The position numbers were made by a program, and so were the translations under genes. From a virus, in IMG/VR virus record IMGVR_UViG_3300034073_003143, positions 1-30,479 of that record: a stretch of 30,479 nucleotides of DNA; one strand, written 5' to 3'. Of this stretch, positions 17,601 to 26,001 are shown piece by piece. Under the pieces are notes generated by a model that worked only from the letters and a program-made list of their open reading frames with translations, searched no databases and was not told the origin of the DNA. The first letter of the stretch is position 1. Each line of letters begins with the position of its first letter.

Positions 17601-20600
17601 ACTTAATTTACTACAAAGGAAGAAAAGCAAAACTCTATGTTGATGAAAACGGTGCACTAGGAATCAATGATGGCTCTCCTGGTTACCCACTTGCATCTCC
17701 ACCACCATCAATTCCTGACACACTAGAACTAGCAGAAATTACAATTCCTGTTTATCCTTCGCTTGCTACTGACATTCGCATTGATTCTTATAAGAATCGT
17801 AGATTTACAATGCGTGAAATTGGTAAGATGAACAAGCGTATTGAACAGATTGAATACTATGCAACACTCAGCGAACTAGAAAAACAAGCACAATCAAAAG
17901 TAGAAATCGACAACGATGGATTTGATCGTTTCAAGAATGGTATTCTTGTAGATTCTTTCAGAGGTCACAACATTCATGATGTTTTCAATCCTGATGGCAA
18001 TCGTGTTCGAATTGATACCAGAGCAAACTATGCTACTGCATATGCAAATAATGAGGTTCAAGTTGAACTATTGTTGAATGAAGGCTCGTCAACAAACTTT
18101 AAAAAGACACCTGGTAGAAAAGTATATGTAAATTATACTGAACAAGAATTTATTGATCAGCCATTTGCCTCTACTACAATTAACTTAGCCCAAGAACTTA
18201 CATTTACTTGGTCTGGTGATATGACAGTTGTTCCAGCAACCGATAACTGGATCGACACAAGATTTGCACCAGAAGCAAACTCAGTTGTTGATCTAACTGG
18301 TATTACAGATAACTTTAGAGCATTGACGGATTCTTGGAATACTGTTGTTGCTCCACATCTACGCCATTGGGTTGGTGAGACTCCAGTTACCACAACAACC
18401 ACAACATCTGGTCGATCACGAAGCGGTGCATTAGTTACTGACTTTACTGATACTAGAACACTTACAACTCAGAACCAAACTCTGAATGAAATTCAAGCAA
18501 ACTTCACTCTTGCAAACGAAGATGTAAACAGAGTTACCGAAAGAGTTGCCGACATTGGCATCAAACATTTTATTCGACCAAGAGATTTTGTATTTGTTTC
18601 ACAAGGCATGAAAGATGGCGCAAAACTATATGCATTCTTTGATGGTGAAAATGTAACCGCAAACTGTACTCAGATACAATTAGCATCTGGTGCTGATGTA
18701 AATGATTTGTTCGATCTATTTAATACAGATGGTATTCTTCAAGCCGATGCAAGCAAGTACACTCGTGGAACTGCTGGCGACCTTACTGTAAAAAGTAATC
18801 TCATTGTTGGTGTGTTTAGAGTTCCAGAAGGTAGATTCTATGTTGGTCAAAGATCATTTAGATTAACAGACAGTCCAACAGATAATGTTGCAGAGGCAAC
18901 AACAATTGCCACACAGTCAATTTTTGCACAAGGTACTTCAGTTACTAAAGGTTATGACATTGTTAACACAAGACCATTCACATTTGATGGTTTTGCAAAC
19001 CAAGCACTCAGAGGTGATGGAACGACAAGAAGAGTTACTCTCAGAGATGAAACTACAAGAAGAATTGATCGCCAATGGTGGGATCCACTTTCACAAAGTT
19101 TCTATGTTGACGAAGAAACATATCCAGAAGGTGTTTATGTTACTTCTCTAGACTTGTACTTTAGAACAAAAGCACCAGACACCGCTAAAAAAGGTGTGAC
19201 TTGCGAAATTCGTGAAATGCTTAATGGCTTTCCAACACGAAGCGTGATTGGTGGTGAAGTTGCCCGAAAAGAACATGATGATATTCGAACAAGTACAGAC
19301 AGTACGGCAAACACCACATTTACTTTTGCAAACCCAATCTTCCTACCACCTGGTGTTGAATATTGTTGGGTTGCAAAACCTGATGGTAATGTTACAGACT
19401 TCAATGTATTCGTTGCAGAACTTGGACAGTTTGACATTACAAATCCAGAAGTTAATTTGAGAATTACTGAACAACCAGCAACAGGTATGTTGTTTACTTC
19501 AGCCAATGACTTCACATGGATACCAAGACAGAATCAAGATGTTAAGTTTAAACTAAGAACTGCAAAATTCAGTACAACTCCTGCCACAATTATTCTACAA
19601 AATAAACCTTGGGCAAATACTGGCGGCAACTTTGCATACAATGCTTACTCATTGAACATTGAAAATCTAACAACACCAAAATCAAATATTCTGTACGAAG
19701 CAAGAACTGCTGACGGATCATACACTCTCAGCACATTCAATGGTGTGAAGAATCTAGAACGCATTCAGTTGGCGGCAATGCAACAACTTGCAAATACAAC
19801 AAATGAAGCAACAAATCTTGCAACAAATAAATCATTGACAGTAAGAGCAACATTGCTTACCGAAAATGCTAATGTGTCTCCATATATTGATTTGGAGAGA
19901 ATGCGTGTTTACTTTGAACAAAACATTATTAACAATCAAACCTTCAATCAATTGACTGGTACTGTTACATACAATTCATCAAACAATATTGTTGCTGGTG
20001 TTGGCACTCTCTTTGATAGTGAAATCGATGTTGGTGAATATGCATTGTTTGGTGAAGAGTATCGTCAAGTTTCTTTTGTTGCAAACAATAACTATCTTGA
20101 AGTTAAAAACAACTTTACGACAAACGGATCAGGCGTTACTGTTATCAGTAAACTAGCAGAGAATCCATCAGGACCATATTCTGATCAGACAAGATATATT
20201 ACCCGTGTGGTAGAATTGAATGACGGATTTGAATCATCCGACTTGGCAGTTTATTTGGCAGTCAATCGCCCACCAGGCACAGATATCAAAGTCTACTACA
20301 AAGTACTAAGCGAGAGTGATAACGATCCATTCGACTTCAAGTTCTATAATGAAATGGCGCTTGATGGTACATCAGTTACCGATCAAGACCCAACAACCTA
20401 CAATGAAGAAAAGTATATTGTACCTATCGCTAAAAAGACAGGTGGTTCAAGACTTCTGAATGGTCGAGTTTCAATCACAAATGGCTCGACAGATGTTTCT
20501 GGTTCAAATACAGTATTCTTGGAACAGTTACAAGTTGGTGCAGACATTGCTATTGGCACATCTAGACTTCAAAGAACAATCGCATCAATTGTAAATAACA

Positions 20601-20806
20601 CTTTCTTGACTGTAACATCTGCATATTCTACTACTGCATCAGATCAAGAGATTTATAGAATTCTAAATAACTCAATTGGATATACAACTCCAGACGGAAG
20701 ATCATTTAGTGGATACAAGTATTTTGCCATTAAAGTCGTATTCTTATCAACCAACACGGCAGTTGCACCAAAAATTAAAGATTTACGAGTGATTGCCTTG
20801 GCTTAA
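14645..20806 (+). CDS. 2053-residue DUF4815-type virion structural protein
   Basis: The largest gene in the window. The N-terminus (about 8-64) carries the DUF4815 signature: 'LNIGPYFDDYDEDKKYVRVLYRPGRAVQARELTQAQTYQQKQIQRFAEYFFSEGSIV'. I recall similar giant proteins in marine T4-likes, in the place where T4 has gp9 to gp12; the function is not established, though a peripheral baseplate or fibre-base role is likely. A charged helical segment (about 1055-1085, 'MNKRIEQIEYYATLSELEKQAQ') lies mid-protein. A small beta module occurs at about 670, 1772 and 1940. No signal peptide or membrane helix is seen. AAGGAAAAAGGG precedes the ATG. Confidence 0.85.
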   Translation: MSNPGGVDLNIGPYFDDYDEDKKYVRVLYRPGRAVQARELTQAQTYQQKQIQRFAEYFFSEGSIVDGCEQSLDLRMEYVKLQTEFNSVEVDVDDFLGKRVVGANTGCRAYTGLVSDIDGEDPKTLFINYESTGSVILSVDATGAFITLGNTVTFNSGNTGVIKAFYQDPLTSVYKVFVGDLVGEPDTVPFTANSVGSDGNIFTMNVGSVSDKRTSTKFENSERLFVLFDDIADSPNTAYANTATSRATFTIIDEGLATQETFNYGSKYTINDGVIYVADHFVKHDAQTIILDKYTNRPSYKVGVIPVKTFIDTVDDQTLLDNAQGTPNFQALGADRLKIDTTLAKVVIDAVTDESEFVPITEVINGNIIKKFTDQVESKLEDALAKRTFEESGNYTLSDPRIFIREHLRVNDNRGKFTVAEGGNNELLVIETDPFVSYVKGYRNELLTKVFTPVRKGTDTQFVEQVKTSVLVGSYIPVKELVGTWDFMESTTIDLYDTAQQAVSNNSFSSTTLTGTKIGEARVRAVEYASGTVGTADSRYNFYIYDITMNQDKLFQDVRSFYQTGGSFPNRFADVVVDTLGNATLRESAFESSIFKLPYTGIRTIRDDNNNVETGFQFRKEFPANFNGAGQVTLATTDLNETFASGGTEALKNTNYLVVPTNTANTSALTGTANVTNGSTTVSSLPGATTTFTQEYQVGDVIRVGAQDRIISSITNNFVLTVASAFSSTQSNQPLYKVFPAGRPIKLSGIGSNGVERTVSIGSPPQTVDIDLQETGLITSIGSGFAARVSVIMNRANAREVRKTLNANREVQIQANTHPNGFVGPYGLGYGDIYQIRGIYQSSGFGIPATTSNTNVTSLYTLDNGQRDTSYEHGTVTPNVGVTPTGNLLVVFDHFSHDTSQGIGYLSFDSYPVNDVTSSNTTIRTEQVSSYRSTRTGELFNLRDCIDFRPIKAANTSATNPISSGLYQIPTGGLHFPTPASDFDADLIYYKGRKAKLYVDENGALGINDGSPGYPLASPPPSIPDTLELAEITIPVYPSLATDIRIDSYKNRRFTMREIGKMNKRIEQIEYYATLSELEKQAQSKVEIDNDGFDRFKNGILVDSFRGHNIHDVFNPDGNRVRIDTRANYATAYANNEVQVELLLNEGSSTNFKKTPGRKVYVNYTEQEFIDQPFASTTINLAQELTFTWSGDMTVVPATDNWIDTRFAPEANSVVDLTGITDNFRALTDSWNTVVAPHLRHWVGETPVTTTTTTSGRSRSGALVTDFTDTRTLTTQNQTLNEIQANFTLANEDVNRVTERVADIGIKHFIRPRDFVFVSQGMKDGAKLYAFFDGENVTANCTQIQLASGADVNDLFDLFNTDGILQADASKYTRGTAGDLTVKSNLIVGVFRVPEGRFYVGQRSFRLTDSPTDNVAEATTIATQSIFAQGTSVTKGYDIVNTRPFTFDGFANQALRGDGTTRRVTLRDETTRRIDRQWWDPLSQSFYVDEETYPEGVYVTSLDLYFRTKAPDTAKKGVTCEIREMLNGFPTRSVIGGEVARKEHDDIRTSTDSTANTTFTFANPIFLPPGVEYCWVAKPDGNVTDFNVFVAELGQFDITNPEVNLRITEQPATGMLFTSANDFTWIPRQNQDVKFKLRTAKFSTTPATIILQNKPWANTGGNFAYNAYSLNIENLTTPKSNILYEARTADGSYTLSTFNGVKNLERIQLAAMQQLANTTNEATNLATNKSLTVRATLLTENANVSPYIDLERMRVYFEQNIINNQTFNQLTGTVTYNSSNNIVAGVGTLFDSEIDVGEYALFGEEYRQVSFVANNNYLEVKNNFTTNGSGVTVISKLAENPSGPYSDQTRYITRVVELNDGFESSDLAVYLAVNRPPGTDIKVYYKVLSESDNDPFDFKFYNEMALDGTSVTDQDPTTYNEEKYIVPIAKKTGGSRLLNGRVSITNGSTDVSGSNTVFLEQLQVGADIAIGTSRLQRTIASIVNNTFLTVTSAYSTTASDQEIYRILNNSIGYTTPDGRSFSGYKYFAIKVVFLSTNTAVAPKIKDLRVIALA

Positions 20807-20818
20807 TATGAAAAGGTG

Positions 20819-20826
20819 TATAAATA
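20819..20826 (+). promoter_or_regulatory. TATAAATA box overlapping the start of the coiled-coil gene
   Basis: An exact late octamer ends two bases before the ATG at 20828. A transcript starting a few bases downstream would lack the ribosome site for that gene, so if active the promoter would serve the fibre genes from 21098 onward. It could also be a chance match. Confidence 0.45.
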
Positions 20827-20827
20827 C

Positions 20828-21058
20828 ATGGAACGATTAGAATTAAGAGAAAAAGTCTTAGGGTTCACCGAAAGAGATGCTCATTCGAAAGCCTTGTTGA
20901 ATACAGATATGAACGGATTGATGAAATATAAAATTCAAAAGCAAAGACACACGGAAAGTGTCCAAGAGTTTAATCGAATGAAAGAAGAAATTTGTGGACT
21001 AAAAGACGATCTCTGTGAGATTAAAAAACTGCTTTTAGCAATCACTAACAAAGTTTAG
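20828..21058 (+). CDS. Short coiled-coil protein before the fibre genes
   Basis: A 76-residue protein starting MERLELREKVL; AAGG lies 11 bases upstream. An in-frame GTG at 20816 would add four residues but overlaps that site, so I prefer the ATG. The sequence is highly charged and helical. The C-terminal half (QEFNRMKEEICGLKDDLCEIKKLLLAITNKV) has hydrophobic residues spaced like a coiled coil and two Cys seven residues apart. T4 needs the 79-residue coiled-coil chaperone gp57A for fibre trimerisation. The similar size and the position directly before the fibre gene suggest a comparable role, but I see no sequence similarity to gp57A. Confidence 0.7.
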   Translation: MERLELREKVLGFTERDAHSKALLNTDMNGLMKYKIQKQRHTESVQEFNRMKEEICGLKDDLCEIKKLLLAITNKV

Positions 21059-21097
21059 ATTACCCTTGTCAACCAACTTAGATAAGAGAGAGAAAAT

Positions 21098-23077
21098 ATG
21101 GCATCCCAAGTACAATTAACCAATACCTTCAATGAATTTCGTCAAGCATATAACGATGCGGCGAATGACATTTCTACGCTACAAAGTAGCAACACGGCAA
21201 TTTTTTCAGCAGTTAATGGTGCAAATTCCTTAATTGCTGGAGTGCAAACTGGAAACACCGCACTCTATAACGGAACCGCAGAAATATATACAAAGTCTAC
21301 TCAAGTAGCAGACTTAACCACTACAGGAAGTCGAGTAGTTTTTGGTACTGCTCCAGTTTCTGGATCAGGTGCCGTGCTTGATGACGATGATGGTTTCATC
21401 TATCACTCAGGAAATAACTCTGCCGAACTTTCTGGTGCAATCACTACAGGTGGTAATGCAACGGTTGGTGGCGCACTTGATGTTGGTTCAACATCTCAGT
21501 TTGATGGCAATGCAACATTCGGTACAAACCAAGCGATCATTGTTGCATCAAACGGTACATTCCTCTCTTCAACAGGTAACATCGAACTCAACAATACATC
21601 TTCTAGCGTAAACGCATATCACATTCATGCAACATTGCATGTGGCGGCCGGTGGTAATATTGAAAATTGGGCATCAGGAAAAGGTACTGATCCAGAGCAA
21701 CACAGAATTGGAGGTATTGGTACTGTAGACGGACCAATTGACATGGTCATCGTCAACGAATCTGATCAGCCAAACGCATACGCAGAATTCATTGCAGTTA
21801 ACGATACTGGTGACATTGAGAATGGTTGGATTTCAATGGGTATTAACTCATCCAACTATGGTGAAGCCGAATACGGAGTTACAAAGAACGATGACGGCTA
21901 TATTCTTTATCAACCACCATCAGGCACCTCTGCAAACGGTGACCTAGTGATTGGTACGGGTTCAAATGGTACAAAGAATCGTATTCTCTTTTCAGCAAAC
22001 GGCTTTGATGATCCTGCAAACAATACGCAGATGACAATCGTTCCTGGTGAGCGAGTTGTAATTCAGATTAATACTGAATCTGCAAACACTTCATCAGGCG
22101 CCCTTGTTGTTCAAGGTGGTCTTGGATTGACTGGTAACTTGAATGTGGGTGGTAATGTAGCGATTACAGGTACAATTACACTTGGCGGTGGTGGTAACAC
22201 AGTTACTACGGACTCACTTGCCGTTGAAAATCCAATCATCTTTGTTGGTCAAAATAACGCCGCAGATACATTCGACCTAGGTTTCGTTGGTGTCTACAAT
22301 GATGGCGCAGAGAAATACACAGGTATTGTGCGTGACGCTTCTGAAAACGGCATGTACAAACTCTTTGCTAACTCAAGCATTCTACCAGCAAACACAGTAG
22401 ACTTTACTGATGGAGGTATTCAGTACGGCTCAGTTATGGTTGGTGAAGCACGAATTGTAAACCCAACTGCTTCTTCAAGTAATGTGACTGGCGCACTTGT
22501 GGTTACAGGTGGTGTTGGTATCTCTGGTGAAGTTCATACAAGCGGTCTCATCCGTGCAACAAACGATACTCCATCAACTTCAACTTCATCTGGTGCGATT
22601 ACAGTCGCAGGTGGTGTTGGTGTCGCAGGCAATACACACATCGGTGGTGACCTTGTTGTTGCTGGTGCCGCAACATTCACCGGTGGTCTCAGAGCGCAAG
22701 AATTGATTGAAGATGTAATTGATTCAAGTGCATCTACAAACCAGATTACAATGGACTACACCGCAGGTAACATCTTCTACGAAACACAGTCATTGAGTGC
22801 AGACTTCTGGCCAAAACTCACAAACATTCCTACAGACAATGGTCGTGCAACAACAATCTCATTGTTCGTTCCACAAGGTGCTACTGCAAGACGCCCAGCG
22901 GCGAACACAATTCAAGTCAACGGTACCAATGTGGCAATCTCTTGGGTTGGTGGTAATACTGGTGTGACTGTTACTGCAAGTAAACTTGATATCTTCAACT
23001 TTACTGTTCTTCGTAGATCAAATACATTTACAGTTATTGGAACATTGAGTGGAAACACTTCAGTATTCTCAATCTAA
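21098..23077 (+). CDS. Tail fibre-like structural protein
   Basis: A 659-residue protein, poor in Cys and rich in Gly, Asn, Thr and Ser. The N-terminus, 'VQLTNTFNEFRQAYNDAANDIS', is a short helix typical of marine phage fibre attachment ends. The shaft has repeated 'SGALVV.GG.G..G......G' units at about 332 (SGALVVQGGLGLTG), 464 (TGALVVTGGVGISG) and 498 (SGAITVAGGVGVAG), a pattern frequent in cyanophage fibre proteins. The C-terminal domain (about 550-659, 'FWPKLTNIPTDNGRATTISLFVPQGA...') looks globular and could bind receptor or the next fibre segment. A GAGAGAG site precedes the ATG. No C-terminal chaperone domain is recognised. Confidence 0.85.
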   Translation: MASQVQLTNTFNEFRQAYNDAANDISTLQSSNTAIFSAVNGANSLIAGVQTGNTALYNGTAEIYTKSTQVADLTTTGSRVVFGTAPVSGSGAVLDDDDGFIYHSGNNSAELSGAITTGGNATVGGALDVGSTSQFDGNATFGTNQAIIVASNGTFLSSTGNIELNNTSSSVNAYHIHATLHVAAGGNIENWASGKGTDPEQHRIGGIGTVDGPIDMVIVNESDQPNAYAEFIAVNDTGDIENGWISMGINSSNYGEAEYGVTKNDDGYILYQPPSGTSANGDLVIGTGSNGTKNRILFSANGFDDPANNTQMTIVPGERVVIQINTESANTSSGALVVQGGLGLTGNLNVGGNVAITGTITLGGGGNTVTTDSLAVENPIIFVGQNNAADTFDLGFVGVYNDGAEKYTGIVRDASENGMYKLFANSSILPANTVDFTDGGIQYGSVMVGEARIVNPTASSSNVTGALVVTGGVGISGEVHTSGLIRATNDTPSTSTSSGAITVAGGVGVAGNTHIGGDLVVAGAATFTGGLRAQELIEDVIDSSASTNQITMDYTAGNIFYETQSLSADFWPKLTNIPTDNGRATTISLFVPQGATARRPAANTIQVNGTNVAISWVGGNTGVTVTASKLDIFNFTVLRRSNTFTVIGTLSGNTSVFSI

Positions 23078-23095
23078 TTGAAAGAGGGATAGAAC

Positions 23096-24097
23096 ATGCC
23101 ATTCATTAGTAGTGTAAGAGGAAATTTAAGCGCCCAAGGAAGAAGTGGTCGTGTAGGTGATACTGGAAACAGATTTTTAACTGCAACTGGCGGATCCGAA
23201 TCAACCAATGGTGACTATAAAGTTCATGTGTTTAATAGCCCAGGAACTTTTACTGTAAATGCTACAGGAACCGATGCTACCTATGGAAATAAAATTCGTT
23301 ATTTGATTATTGGTGGGGGTGGAGGTGGTTCTGTTGCCGCTGGAGCACAAAACTTTGGATCATCTGGTGGAGGCGGTGCTGGTGGATATTTAACAAGCGG
23401 AAACGATGATACCGCAGGATCATATAATGTGACTGTTAATGCACAAGCATATCCTATTGGTGTAGGTACTGGAGGGGCGCCACAACAACATACCGCCGGA
23501 GAAACAACTTTTCCTGGAGGAACTCAAGCAAATAATGGCGGTAATAGCACCGCATTTGGCTTGACTGCGATTGGCGGTGGGGGTGGAGGAAGTAATGACT
23601 CCGCAGGAAGACCAGGCGGATCAGGTGGTGGTGCCGGAACGGGCTCAGAATCTCCCGGCGTAACAGGACCGTACGCTGGCGGCTCAGGAACTCCAGGTCA
23701 AGGAAATCCTGGTGGGGCAGGATCATCACCACAAAATGGTATGGCAGGCGGCGGAGGAGGTGCCGGCGGTGCTGGACAGAATGGACTTGCAGGCGCAGAT
23801 GGTGGTGGTCAAGGTGGTGCTGGACTTTCATCAAATATCACAGGAACTACAGTTTGGAGAGCAGGCGGCGGCGGTGGTGCTAGATATCCTGGACCTCCAC
23901 ACCCAGATACCAGCCCACCAAATAGTGCAGGAGGTGGTAGAGGGGGTAATGGTAGTGACGAAGCGTCTGGGCAACCTGGAGTAAACGGCACAGGTGGTGG
24001 AGGAGGCGGAAGCAACAATGAAGACCCATACAATCCAACCGTTGTTGGTGGCACTGGAGGTTCTGGTGTTGTAATTGTCAGATACAAATATCAATAA
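23096..24097 (+). CDS. Glycine-rich tail fibre tip / adhesin candidate
   Basis: A 333-residue protein. Residues 1-65 form a short N-terminal part, with 'DYKVHVFNSPGTFTVNATG' then 'IRYLIIGGGGGG', the glycine-rich-domain entry strand. Residues about 70-325 are dominated by Gly with Gly-runs and GGxGG, GNPGG and GTPGQG segments. It ends with the strand 'GGSGVVIVRYKYQ'. Such domains occur at fibre tips, where Gly-runs can pack as polyglycine-II helices, as in the adhesin gp38 of T4-like phage S16. Variable loops between Gly-runs would contact the receptor. It lies 18 bases after the fibre gene with its own AGAGGG site, so it is probably the partner tip. Confidence 0.8.
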   Translation: MPFISSVRGNLSAQGRSGRVGDTGNRFLTATGGSESTNGDYKVHVFNSPGTFTVNATGTDATYGNKIRYLIIGGGGGGSVAAGAQNFGSSGGGGAGGYLTSGNDDTAGSYNVTVNAQAYPIGVGTGGAPQQHTAGETTFPGGTQANNGGNSTAFGLTAIGGGGGGSNDSAGRPGGSGGGAGTGSESPGVTGPYAGGSGTPGQGNPGGAGSSPQNGMAGGGGGAGGAGQNGLAGADGGGQGGAGLSSNITGTTVWRAGGGGGARYPGPPHPDTSPPNSAGGGRGGNGSDEASGQPGVNGTGGGGGGSNNEDPYNPTVVGGTGGSGVVIVRYKYQ

Positions 24098-24110
24098 AGG
24101 ATTTTGAAAG

Positions 24111-24740
24111 ATGAATGATTATGAAGTTTTACCTTTGTTTTCAACTCCAGTATATTCAAAAGTAATAAATTTTGTAACTGAAGAAGAAAAAAATAAGTTG
24201 ATAAATGAAGTTCCTTTAGATCGACACGAATCTAATACATTCACACAAAGTAAAAATCTAGAATTAATTGATGAATTTAGATTTAGAAAATTAAGAGATA
24301 ATATTACTAGAGAATTTAAAGAGTATACTGTAAACTTTTTAAAAATTGATGAAAACATAACTTTTAGAAATACAACTTCTTGGATTACAATTCAAGAATT
24401 TGATGATGAAATTTTACCAAGAAATTATAACAATTCTTTGTTTACTGCAATATTGGCAATAGATGTTGATGATGGTTCTGGAGATATAGAATTTCATAAA
24501 AATCAATTTGGTGATATAAGTTCAGTAAATTTTAACATGAAGAAAAATGAAGAAACAATATACAATGCAAATTCTTGGAAAATAACTCAGAAAAAGAATC
24601 AACTTTTAATTTTTCCTTCACATCTGATTCATCATGTAAAGCCTAATCATTCATCTGGATTTAAAAAAGTGCAACTCTTTATGAATTTTTATATCGTTGG
24701 ATGTACTGTTGGTGAAAAAGAAGAATTACTATTTTATTGA
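24111..24740 (+). CDS. 2OG-Fe(II) oxygenase-like protein, probably degenerate
   Basis: A 209-residue protein of the type 'putative 2OG-Fe(II) oxygenase' (TIGR02466-like). The opening 'VLPLFSTPVYSKVI' and the distal motif 'LLIFPSHLIHHVKPNHS' (165-181) are typical. The expected N-terminal iron His pair should fall near residues 104-109, after 'SWITIQEF', but the sequence there is RNYNNS, with no His or Asp pair. The 2-oxoglutarate-binding Arg is replaced by Lys (K185/K186). It may be inactive, or bind another ligand. AAAGGA lies nine bases upstream. It is the only array member on the plus strand and overlaps the facing gene by 7 bases, tail to tail. Confidence 0.75.
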   Translation: MNDYEVLPLFSTPVYSKVINFVTEEEKNKLINEVPLDRHESNTFTQSKNLELIDEFRFRKLRDNITREFKEYTVNFLKIDENITFRNTTSWITIQEFDDEILPRNYNNSLFTAILAIDVDDGSGDIEFHKNQFGDISSVNFNMKKNEETIYNANSWKITQKKNQLLIFPSHLIHHVKPNHSSGFKKVQLFMNFYIVGCTVGEKEELLFY

Positions 24741-25336
24741 TGAGAGGTATTAAAACTCAATACAATTCTAGAATCACTTTCATTAATCTCATACATTGAA
24801 CCATGAGATAGCCAACTAGGAAATAAAATTAATGAACATGGTTCTGGCTCAAAGTAGTAATGTTCAAAGTTAAATTCGCTTGGCTTTGAATATTGAGAAA
24901 AATATTTTACTAATTTATTTGGATTTTCAAAATAGATTTTACTACTTTGTCTATCTGCTTCTAAAAATAAAACGCCAGAAAGTACGCTAAGTGGATGAAT
25001 ATGTTGTTTGAGTGCGCTACCTTTTCTTTGAATGTTGAACCAAGAGTTTGTTATTTGTAATTTTTCAATTCCAATTTGATCAATATAATCATTAACACAT
25101 TCTAAAATTTGATTTTTTAAATTTAAGCATGAAGAAATTTCTGCGGATATTTTCTCAATAAATTTTCCATTTAGTTCAAAATTAGTTTTCCCATTCTCTA
25201 AAAGTTCTCCGTGATTTTTTAAATCACCATTTATACTATGGCAATAATTTGCAATGTCTTTTCTTTGACTTTCAGAAATCGCATATCTATACTTGTTTAT
25301 CAATGTCGGAAAAAGTTTATAAGATTCTTTTTTCAT
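24734..25336 (-). CDS. 2OG-Fe(II) oxygenase (TIGR02466-like)
   Basis: A 200-residue protein. The N-terminus 'YKLFPTLINKYRY' is the family opening. The iron-binding pair is in 'KQHIHPLSVLSGVLFLEA' (H112, H114), followed by 'IYFENPN'. The distal motif is 'LILFPSWLSHGSMYEINESDSRIVLSFNTS' (169-198), with His178 and Arg190 for 2-oxoglutarate. All expected ligands are present, so activity is plausible. The substrate is unknown. It is the last gene of the minus-strand operon and is joined to the preceding gene by a 4-base ATGA overlap. Its stop lies inside the end of the convergent plus-strand homologue. Confidence 0.88.
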   Translation of the reverse strand: MKKESYKLFPTLINKYRYAISESQRKDIANYCHSINGDLKNHGELLENGKTNFELNGKFIEKISAEISSCLNLKNQILECVNDYIDQIGIEKLQITNSWFNIQRKGSALKQHIHPLSVLSGVLFLEADRQSSKIYFENPNKLVKYFSQYSKPSEFNFEHYYFEPEPCSLILFPSWLSHGSMYEINESDSRIVLSFNTSHQ

Positions 25337-26001
25337 AATTTTACCGACCTAATTAGACAATTGTTTTTATCATTGTTATTTTTCAAAAAACAATTCATAC
25401 CATCTTCAGTTATAATGTCAAATCCAATACTATATCTTTCCTCATCACTTAAAGAATCTACGCAATGCGGTAAGTAAGAAGGAAATAGTGTAATTGCACC
25501 TTGATGATTCTTAACTTTGAACAAACCTTCGTTCAAAGAGATAAAAGGTATTTCATAATTTGTTGTTGTGCAATTATGTGTTAAGACAATATTACCACTC
25601 AAAAAAGAATTTTCGTGTGTCGCATGATTGTGTAATTTTAAATTCATGTTTTTCTTCTGAGGAAAAATCCAACCATTGATCCACAAATTTGATGGGATTG
25701 GCACATTTAACTCTTGCAGAAAGCAGTTAATATTGAATTTTATCTGCTCTTTAATTTTCTGAACTTCATGTTGCGACCATTCAAAAAAATTATAATCTGT
25801 CCATTTTGTATTTGAAAAATCTTTTTCGTTTTCTTTCACTATGACTAAAACTTTGTCAATCAGATTTTTATCAATACTGTTCATCCAAATTGGCACATCA
25901 AATATTGGAGCAAAAGGATTTTTTTGTTTTAATCCACAAAATCTAATTAAGTTTTGACTTTTAGTTTTTACTCTGTAAATTGAGTTTTCAATTTGAAACA
26001 T
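25333..26001 (-). CDS. 2OG-Fe(II) oxygenase (TIGR02466-like)
   Basis: A 222-residue protein. After an N-terminal extension (about 1-30), 'FAPIFDVPIWMNSID' starts the domain. The iron motif is 'LKLHNHATHENSFLSGNIVL' (H124, H126). The distal motif is 'ITLFPSYLPHCVDSLSDEERYSIGFDI' (H179, R189). The ligand set is complete and of the same subtype as the downstream neighbour, though overall similarity is low, so this is an old duplication or separate acquisition. The start overlaps the previous gene by 14 bases and has only a weak ribosome site, suggesting translational coupling. Confidence 0.87.
   Translation of the reverse strand: MFQIENSIYRVKTKSQNLIRFCGLKQKNPFAPIFDVPIWMNSIDKNLIDKVLVIVKENEKDFSNTKWTDYNFFEWSQHEVQKIKEQIKFNINCFLQELNVPIPSNLWINGWIFPQKKNMNLKLHNHATHENSFLSGNIVLTHNCTTTNYEIPFISLNEGLFKVKNHQGAITLFPSYLPHCVDSLSDEERYSIGFDIITEDGMNCFLKNNNDKNNCLIRSVKL

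Noticed and set aside
23300-24080. Repeated GGTGG/GGAGG tracts as a CRISPR-like or structured DNA repeat
   Set aside because: The repeats follow codons for Gly-runs, have no constant spacer length and no palindromic unit.
23454-24094. Long minus-strand open frames opposite the glycine-rich gene
   Set aside because: Their Pro- and His-rich translations are the complement of Gly codons; there is no ribosome site and a clear gene lies on the other strand.
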